From an uncultured Pirellulaceae bacterium (GTDB taxonomy: Bacteria; Planctomycetota; Planctomycetia; Pirellulales; Pirellulaceae), in NCBI GenBank assembly GCA_905480545.1, contig CAJQQR010000117.1, positions 1 through 37,931 on the forward strand: a DNA stretch of 37,931 nucleotides. Reading direction: 5' to 3'. Below, in pieces: positions 35,235 to 37,931 of the stretch. The position numbers were made by a program, and so were the translations under genes. Below the pieces are notes generated by a model that was not told the origin of the DNA, did not search any database, and saw only the letters and a program-made list of their open reading frames with translations. Positions within the stretch are counted from its first letter, which is position 1. Every line of letters begins with the position of its first letter.

Positions 35235-36027
35235 CGTTGTCATCCTTTCTAAGGACCCACCATTTGAGGAGCGTCGGTAGTACACCGACCAAAGCAATTC
35301 CGAAAATCACTGGGAACGAAATCAAGCTGCCAATTCCATTTTCCGCCACCTCCGAAACTGAAGGAATTTGCATTCCAAAATATACAAATGCGACATTCAA
35401 CGGTAACATCCCGATCATTGTGGCAAAAAAGTAAGTCCGCGTTTTGATTGGCACCAAGCCTAAAACTAAATTGACAACAAAGAACGGAAACAATGCGACC
35501 ATCCGTAGTGAGACAACATAATAGGCCCCTTCCTTTTTGAAGCCATTGTTGATTGCGATCAAGTGTTTTCCAAATCGATTTTGAACCCAATCACGAAATA
35601 GGTATCTTGCCGAGAGAAATGCAATCGTTGCTCCACAGGTCGCAGCAACATTGAGCAGCGGAACGGCTGTCCATTGAAAGAGCCAAGCGTAACTCAAAGA
35701 TAGCAAGGTCGAAATCGGAAGCGACAGTCCGACCGCAACAACGTAAATTACAAACGCAATCGAAAGGTAGAGTGCGGGGCGTTTCGCATAACCGTCGCGC
35801 AATGCTGTTTCTGCATTGTCAATCTCGTTCCAAAACCAATTCGATTTGTCTTCTCCCGTTGAAGGTGCGGAAAACCAAAGGTTCGACAATAATATCAATA
35901 GAATGATGGTCGCAGCCAGGGAAAGCTTTACAGCGATATTGCGTCTCGCTGTTACAGAATCGTTTTTCTGATGATCGGCTTGGGTCGCATCATTTTCAGG
36001 CGATGGCACTTTTAATTGATCTCGCAA
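35218..36027 (-). CDS. VTT/TVP38-TMEM64 (DedA-like) membrane protein
   Basis: 269 residues from TTG 36027. The frame is open up to a TAA at 36106-36108 but offers no ATG or GTG there, and GTG 36009 is the only other option, so the start is uncertain. An N-terminal helix (about 30-48) is followed by a VTT domain: YVVAVGLSLPISTLLSLSYAWLF, ATCGATIAFLSARYLFRDWV, RMVALFPFFVVNLVLGLVPI and FFATMIGMLPLNVAFVYFG, with re-entrant-type motifs of TMEM64/DedA proteins. Members may be lipid scramblases or have roles in membrane homeostasis. The last 17 bp overlap the kinase gene, which suggests a common transcript and perhaps regulation by that kinase. Confidence 0.82.
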   Translation of the reverse strand: MRDQLKVPSPENDATQADHQKNDSVTARRNIAVKLSLAATIILLILLSNLWFSAPSTGEDKSNWFWNEIDNAETALRDGYAKRPALYLSIAFVIYVVAVGLSLPISTLLSLSYAWLFQWTAVPLLNVAATCGATIAFLSARYLFRDWVQNRFGKHLIAINNGFKKEGAYYVVSLRMVALFPFFVVNLVLGLVPIKTRTYFFATMIGMLPLNVAFVYFGMQIPSVSEVAENGIGSLISFPVIFGIALVGVLPTLLKWWVLRKDDNDESIR

Positions 36028-36105
36028 TAAGAAAATGATTTCAATGGCATTTTGGCGATACCGAAGAGTATGAGCAAAACGAGTCGTACTGGAGTTTTGA
36101 AATAA

Positions 36106-37023
36106 TTATTGTTCGCGCCAGAGCCATCGAAGTGAATCAGGCAAAATTGCACCACCATGTTGTCCATTGTGGCCGCCCGTTCCATAGACAAATTTATAAT
36201 CGTACTTTTTAAAAGCCAATGATTTAGCCAGCTGTTGATTTGCAAGCGGCCAGTTTCCGTGTTCATTGTCCAAATCATTTTCCCCGTCTTGCATAAAGAC
36301 TCGAATCGGTTTTCTTGCGGTTTTACGAATCATTGCGGCATAATTGTGACCGGAGCGAATGTTAACAAAACTGCCGACATGACTGAGGACTTTTTGAAAT
36401 TGGTCAGGCCGCTCCCATGCCACCGTAAATGCACAAATTCCGCCTGAACTTATTCCGCAGATCGCCCTCCGGGTTGGATCTTTAGTCAACTTGTAGTCTT
36501 TCGCAACCTCTGGAATGATCTCCTCGATCAGGAATCGGGAATACTGATCGGAAAGCGTATCGTATTCAAAACTTCGGTTCTCTGGTGTTGGCCGCCAGCC
36601 CTTTTTTTCCGGCAGGCTGTTCTTTTTATGTCCCGGATCAATAAAGATTCCGATGGTGACCGGCATCTCTTTTTTGTGGATTAAATTGTCAAACACGACA
36701 GGTGCCCGAAATTGCCCCTTGGAGTCGACATAGGCATGACCATCTTGAAATACCATCAGTGCGGCCGGTTTTGCCGCATTGTACTGTGCCGGGACATAGA
36801 CGTAATATCGTCGAATCGTTCCCTTAAATATGTTGCTCTTCCATTGATGTTCGGTGACGTTTCCCTTGGGCACGCCATCTTGAGGTTTTGAATCTGCACC
36901 TAGCACATAGTCGTCTTGAGCAGCGGTATGGCATGAAAACAGGAATAACGAAATGCAAATTGCAGCGGCGAATATTCTTGGAATCTGCAAAAGTCGGATC
37001 CGAAAATTGTCATGAGTGTGCAT
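36106..37023 (-). CDS. secreted alpha/beta-hydrolase esterase (esterase D/enterochelin-esterase-like)
   Basis: 305 residues from ATG 37023; an upstream TTG at 37080 is unsupported. AGGA lies 11 nt before the ATG. A signal peptide (IFAAAICISLFLFSCHTAAQ) directs export; LFSC is not a good lipobox. The fold is the esterase-D type: RRYYVYVPAQYNAAKPAALMVFQDG, IEEIIPEVAKDYKLTKDPTRRAICGISSGG with the nucleophile Ser in GISSG, an Asp in QDGENDLDN, and the His in TGGHNGQHGG. Such enzymes are common in planctomycete polysaccharide-degradation sets, where they remove acyl or feruloyl groups; the substrate here is inferred at best. It diverges from the UXS gene and lies 78 bp before the VTT gene on the same strand. 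Confidence 0.88.
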   Translation of the reverse strand: MHTHDNFRIRLLQIPRIFAAAICISLFLFSCHTAAQDDYVLGADSKPQDGVPKGNVTEHQWKSNIFKGTIRRYYVYVPAQYNAAKPAALMVFQDGHAYVDSKGQFRAPVVFDNLIHKKEMPVTIGIFIDPGHKKNSLPEKKGWRPTPENRSFEYDTLSDQYSRFLIEEIIPEVAKDYKLTKDPTRRAICGISSGGICAFTVAWERPDQFQKVLSHVGSFVNIRSGHNYAAMIRKTARKPIRVFMQDGENDLDNEHGNWPLANQQLAKSLAFKKYDYKFVYGTGGHNGQHGGAILPDSLRWLWREQ

Positions 37024-37217
37024 ATTTGAAAATGTCCTGGGTGAGTCAATTAGATCGGTGAGGAAGTCGATTTTGGTCAAGTAGATTATTTCATCAATTG
37101 CTCGCGGGTTCTACATCTGTGATGCTGCCCATCGGGATTTACCGGATGAAAATGGCCTACGCAAGATTGCGTGGATGATTTGTCCATTCATGCCCTAACC
37201 TTTTTCAAAACCTTCTC

Positions 37218-37931
37218 ATGTCAAAAATCAAACGCATCCTTGTCACTGGTGGTGCTGGTTTTCTTGGCTCTCACATTTGTGAACGACTGGTTGGCGACAA
37301 CCACGATGTGATTTGCCTTGATAATTTTTTCACCAGCCAAAAAAGTAACGTAACACACCTTCTCGATAAACCGAATTTCGAATTGATTCGGCATGATGTG
37401 ACCCATCCGTTATGGCTGGAAGTCGACGAGATTTACAATATGGCGTGCCCGGCGGCTCCGGGACACTACCAATACAATCCGATCAAAACAATGAAGACGT
37501 CCGTTGTCGGCGCCATCAACTTGTTAGGAATGGCAAAACGCTGCAATGCCAAAATATTGCAGGCGTCGACCAGCGAAGTTTACGGAGATCCCGAAGTTCA
37601 CCCGCAACCTGAATCGTACCGTGGCAATGTTAATCCAATCGGTATTCGCGCATGTTATGACGAGGGGAAACGTGCAGCAGAAACGTTGTTTATGGATTAC
37701 CACCGAATGAATAAGGTCAATATTCGGTTGGTGCGTATCTTCAACACCTATGGACCACGAATGCATCCGTTCGATGGCCGTGTCGTTTCCAATTTTATTC
37801 GTCAGGCGTTAAGCAATGTTGATATTACTATTTTTGGTGATGGCAGCCAAACACGTTCTTTCTGCTATCGAGATGATTTGGTCGAAGGGATCATCCGTTT
37901 GATGAATGCCTCCGATGAGGTGCAGTTTCCT
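37218..37931 (+). CDS. UDP-glucuronate decarboxylase (UDP-xylose synthase), 5' part
   Basis: 238 residues from ATG 37218; the 3' end is outside the window. It is an extended short-chain dehydrogenase: Rossmann loop GGAGFLGS (11-18), STSEVYG (117-123), catalytic YDEGK (Y147, K151). The signature [22 protein letters not shown] block and [42 protein letters not shown] are those of UXS enzymes, which decarboxylate UDP-glucuronate to UDP-xylose with bound NAD. Small departures from the usual text are visible ([19 protein letters not shown]). It is divergent from the esterase gene. The product would feed surface polysaccharide or glycan synthesis. Confidence 0.93.
   Translation, partial: MSKIKRILVTGGAGFLGSHICERLVGDNHDVICLDNFFTSQKSNVTHLLDKPNFELIRHDVTHPLWLEVDEIYNMACPAAPGHYQYNPIKTMKTSVVGAINLLGMAKRCNAKILQASTSEVYGDPEVHPQPESYRGNVNPIGIRACYDEGKRAAETLFMDYHRMNKVNIRLVRIFNTYGPRMHPFDGRVVSNFIRQALSNVDITIFGDGSQTRSFCYRDDLVEGIIRLMNASDEVQFP

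Overview
The window looks like a chromosomal piece of a planctomycete, most likely a marine or freshwater Pirellulaceae relative. This is inferred from gene content only. It carries PSCyt1/DUF1549/DUF1553, DUF1501, DUF1587-1595-1592-1588-1585 and DUF1552 proteins, a membrane-bound-dehydrogenase/HEAT/cytochrome protein, two Ser/Thr kinases of planctomycete type, and a DUF11 wall-type protein. Genes are interspersed on both strands. There is no insertion sequence, phage, CRISPR array, rRNA or recognisable tRNA.

Layout. 1-720: 5' part of a MoxR ATPase gene (minus), then about 900 bp with no convincing gene. 1.6-6.2 kb: a two-gene plus-strand operon (exported PSCyt1-DUF1549-LamG-DUF1553 protein and a Tat-exported DUF1501 protein), the usual planctomycete pair. 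6.3-9.2 kb (minus): class IV aminotransferase, mtaB and clpS. 9.3-12.7 kb: M20 dipeptidase, MFS transporter and an exported VOC protein. 12.8-16.0 kb (minus): a 1,041-residue membrane-anchored Pro/Ser/Asn-rich DUF11 protein. 16.2-17.9 kb (minus): metK with its own promoter, leader hairpin and terminator, preceded by a small acidic protein gene with a terminator. 18.8-23.0 kb (plus): cytochrome/PA14/DUF1592 protein and DUF1552 protein. 23.1-31.5 kb (minus): a PAS-GAF-receiver protein, a membrane metallophosphoesterase, a transmembrane Ser/Thr kinase and, overlapping the kinase stop, a propeller-HEAT-cytochrome protein. A strong bidirectional terminator separates the last from the DUF1552 gene. 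31.8-33.0 kb: rsgA. 33.6-37.0 kb (minus): Ser/Thr kinase with a polytopic tail, VTT/TVP38 membrane protein and secreted esterase. 37.2 kb to the end: 5' part of a UDP-glucuronate decarboxylase gene.

How it fits together. Three exported CxxCH systems (PSCyt1/DUF1501, DUF1592/DUF1552, dehydrogenase/HEAT) suggest extracytoplasmic oxidation or breakdown of complex substrates. Their true reactions are not established. A kinase is translationally coupled to the third system. The other genes are core housekeeping functions (methionine cycle, t6A thiomethylation, N-degron adaptor, ribosome maturation, nucleotide-sugar synthesis).

Items that deserve a second look: a 12-bp motif shared upstream of two of the cytochrome genes; a tiny upstream ORF overlapping the DUF1552 GTG start; a PAS-GAF-receiver protein whose DHp-like segment lacks the phosphoacceptor His; a ClpS with changed residues at degron-pocket positions; an MFS gene whose coding frame extends beyond its only usable ATG; and a hydrophobic two-helix reading split by one amber codon in an otherwise empty intergenic region.
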